Of a DNA stretch of 64,000 bases, positions 62,423 to 64,000 are shown in pieces. Both the position numbers and the translations under genes were made by a program. The first letter of the stretch is position 1. The number at the start of each line of letters is the position of its first letter. The stretch spans positions 310,001-374,000 of the forward strand of contig JAHDIF010000003.1 of NCBI GenBank assembly GCA_020630915.1, read 5' to 3'. This stretch comes from Dokdonia sp. (GTDB taxonomy: Bacteria > Bacteroidota > Bacteroidia > Flavobacteriales > Flavobacteriaceae). Below the pieces are notes generated by a model. That model saw nothing but the letters and a program-made list of their open reading frames with translations. It did not search any database and had not been told where the DNA came from.

Positions 62423-64000
62423 ATGGCAACTTCTAAAACGACCCAACATTTTAAATTTGACAGAAAAGACCTTACTGATGCAACTTTGTTGCAGCTGTTT
62501 AAGGGAATGCTCAAGCCAAGACTTATTGAGGAAAAAATGCTTATTCTATTAAGACAAGGTAAAATCTCAAAATGGTTTGCGGGTATTGGTCAGGAAGCTA
62601 TTTCTGTTGGGGTTACCTCCTGTATGCAATCTAATGAGTACATTCTCCCTATGCATAGAAATTTAGGTGTTTTTACTACTAGAGAAATACCTTTATATCG
62701 CCTATTTGCTCAATGGCAAGGGAAAGAAAGTGGTTTTACTATGGGTAGAGATCGTAGCTTTCATTTTGGGACTCAAGAATATAATATTGTTGGGATGATT
62801 TCTCATTTAGGCCCCCAGTTAGGTGTAGCAGACGGCATTGCTCTGGCTCACAAATTAAGAGGAGAGAAGGCAGTTACAACGGTTTTTACCGGTGAAGGTG
62901 GTACAAGTGAAGGAGATTTTCATGAAGCTTTAAATGTAGCTTCGGTATGGCAATTGCCTGTGCTTTTCTGTATAGAAAACAATGGATATGGACTCTCTAC
63001 ACCTACGAGTGAGCAATACAATTGTGAGCATCTTGCAGATAGGGCAAAAGGGTATGGCATGGAGAGTCATATTATAGATGGAAATAATATTTTAGAAGTA
63101 TATACTAAAACCAAAGCAATAACAGAGGATATTCGCGAGAATCCTCGTCCTGTGCTTGTTGAGTTCAAAACATTTAGAATGCGAGGTCATGAAGAGGCGA
63201 GTGGCACCAAGTATGTACCTCAAGAGCTTATGGAGGCTTGGGCTGCAAAAGATCCAATTTCTAATTTTAAAGACTATCTTATTGAAGAAGGAGTATTGAG
63301 CGAAGCACTTTACGATGAAATGTCCGACCATGTTAAAGAAGAAATTAATAAACATCTCGATATTGCATATGATGAGAATGCTATTGTGCCTAATCTGGAG
63401 AAAGAACTATCTGATCTTTATGCGCCATACGTTTACAATGAGACAATACCTTCTAGTCGAAAAGAAGAATTACGTCTGATAGATGCTATTGCTCAAGGCC
63501 TAGAGCAGTCTATGGAAAAGAATGGCGATATCGTTATTATGGGGCAAGACATAGCAGAGTATGGTGGGGTGTTCAAAATAACCGATGGTTTTGTAGAGAA
63601 ATTTGGTAAAGAAAGAGTACGAAATACACCCATATGCGAAAGTGCTATTGTGGAAGCTGCTATGGGCTTAGCTATTAGCGGGAAGAAAGCCATTATGGAA
63701 ATGCAATTTGCAGATTTTGCAACTTCTGGTTTTAATCCCATAGTTAATTATCTAGCAAAATCACATTACCGATGGTCACAGCCTGCAGATGTTGTAGTAC
63801 GCATGCCTTGTGGGGCAGGTGTGGCTGCAGGACCATTTCATTCTCAAACCAACGAAGCTTGGTTTACCCATACTCCAGGTCTTAAAGTAGTCTATCCAGC
63901 CTTTCCAACAGATGCAAAAGGATTACTAGCCGCTTCCATAGAAGATCCTAACCCAGTCCTTTTCTTTGAACACAAGGCCTTATATAGAAGTGTACGTCAA
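62423..64000 (+). CDS. 2-oxoacid dehydrogenase E1, alpha and beta fused (3' end outside window)
   Basis: Translation from ATG at 62423 stays open to the window end (526 codons). Residues about 15-330 are the alpha subunit, with GIGQEAISVGV, MHRNLGVF and the ThDP motif GEGGTSEGDFHEAL...ENNGYGLSTPT. From about residue 345 the beta subunit starts (LRLIDAIAQGLEQSMEKNGDIVIMGQDIAEYGGVFKITDGF), continuing through MEMQFADFATSGFNPIVN. In most bacteria these are two genes. The fusion is typical of Bacteroidetes branched-chain or pyruvate-type E1; the substrate cannot be decided. E3 (lpdA) is elsewhere in the window. Confidence 0.95.
   Translation, partial: MATSKTTQHFKFDRKDLTDATLLQLFKGMLKPRLIEEKMLILLRQGKISKWFAGIGQEAISVGVTSCMQSNEYILPMHRNLGVFTTREIPLYRLFAQWQGKESGFTMGRDRSFHFGTQEYNIVGMISHLGPQLGVADGIALAHKLRGEKAVTTVFTGEGGTSEGDFHEALNVASVWQLPVLFCIENNGYGLSTPTSEQYNCEHLADRAKGYGMESHIIDGNNILEVYTKTKAITEDIRENPRPVLVEFKTFRMRGHEEASGTKYVPQELMEAWAAKDPISNFKDYLIEEGVLSEALYDEMSDHVKEEINKHLDIAYDENAIVPNLEKELSDLYAPYVYNETIPSSRKEELRLIDAIAQGLEQSMEKNGDIVIMGQDIAEYGGVFKITDGFVEKFGKERVRNTPICESAIVEAAMGLAISGKKAIMEMQFADFATSGFNPIVNYLAKSHYRWSQPADVVVRMPCGAGVAAGPFHSQTNEAWFTHTPGLKVVYPAFPTDAKGLLAASIEDPNPVLFFEHKALYRSVRQ

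Noticed and set aside
63092..63355. 87-codon minus-strand open frame
   Set aside because: It is antisense to the E1 dehydrogenase frame, which has clear motifs through this region.
1..64000. CRISPR array
   Set aside because: The iterated palindrome is spaced by kilobases, not by 30-40 bp spacers, and no cas gene is present.

Overview
The window is chromosomal DNA from a member of the Bacteroidetes, most likely a marine Flavobacteriaceae close to Dokdonia/Krokinobacter; genus level is inference. The support is AT-rich sequence, Bacteroidetes promoters (TTG, about 20 bp, TAnnTTTG), a type IX secretion C-terminal domain, several DUF5686/DUF4834/CarboxypepD_reg-type proteins, a MutS2 without an Smr domain, a fused E1 alpha/beta dehydrogenase and the small Bacteroidetes-type SRP RNA. 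About sixty protein genes and one RNA gene are supported. No tRNA, rRNA, CRISPR array, integrase or transposase was seen.

Layout. 1-7.8 kb: two tandem lipoproteins, smpB, a large outer-membrane DUF5686 protein, a beta-helix-type lipoprotein, a Cys-rich/CarboxypepD_reg protein, a glutamine cyclotransferase, then SRP RNA and a MITE-like repeat. 8.1-17.3 kb: a leftward housekeeping block (tpx, diacylglycerol kinase, ftsK, lolA-like, lptF/G-like, ribBA-like) with one odd small gene inserted between the kinase and ftsK, preceded by an NhaC antiporter. 17.4-25.2 kb: twin tail-collar-like secreted proteins, a PLP sulfur-amino-acid lyase divergent from an Lrp regulator, a CPBP protease, lpd, an FkbM methyltransferase and ctaA. 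25.2-34.8 kb: a pRiA4b-ORF3-like protein, a nucleoid-associated protein, a kinase-like unknown, an ABC exporter, a T9SS-secreted adhesin-like protein, a DEAD-box helicase, a class B1 metallo-beta-lactamase and a double CDGSH protein.

34.8-40.5 kb: a transglutaminase-like protein, cca, sua5/tsaC, and a glycan group (pyruvyltransferase, glycosyltransferase, WaaP-like kinase). 40.5-48.4 kb: small secreted proteins, an M14 peptidase split by a one-base frameshift, a hemolysin III protein, a TlpA-like thioredoxin, a GNAT-like protein, an outer-membrane transporter-like protein and DUF4834. 48.5-53.7 kb: an envelope-glycan operon (YfhO, glycosyltransferase, flippase). 53.7-64 kb: DCC thioredoxin, mutS2, ung, a GAF histidine kinase, a tiny membrane protein, a SsuA/THI5-like binding protein, nucleoside phosphorylase, SUI1, a 2OG-Fe(II) oxygenase and the start of a fused 2-oxoacid dehydrogenase E1 gene that runs off the end.

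The most striking signal is not a gene. The palindrome GCTTTCGCGAAAGC occurs 11 times perfectly, plus five more exact copies of its core TTTCGCGAAA and a cloud of degenerate copies, spread over the whole window. Nine perfect copies lie inside unrelated genes, three in each reading phase (encoding FAKA, FRES or LSRK), and two lie between genes. This argues for selection or spread at the DNA level, like the HIP1 palindrome of cyanobacteria or DNA uptake/nucleoid sites.
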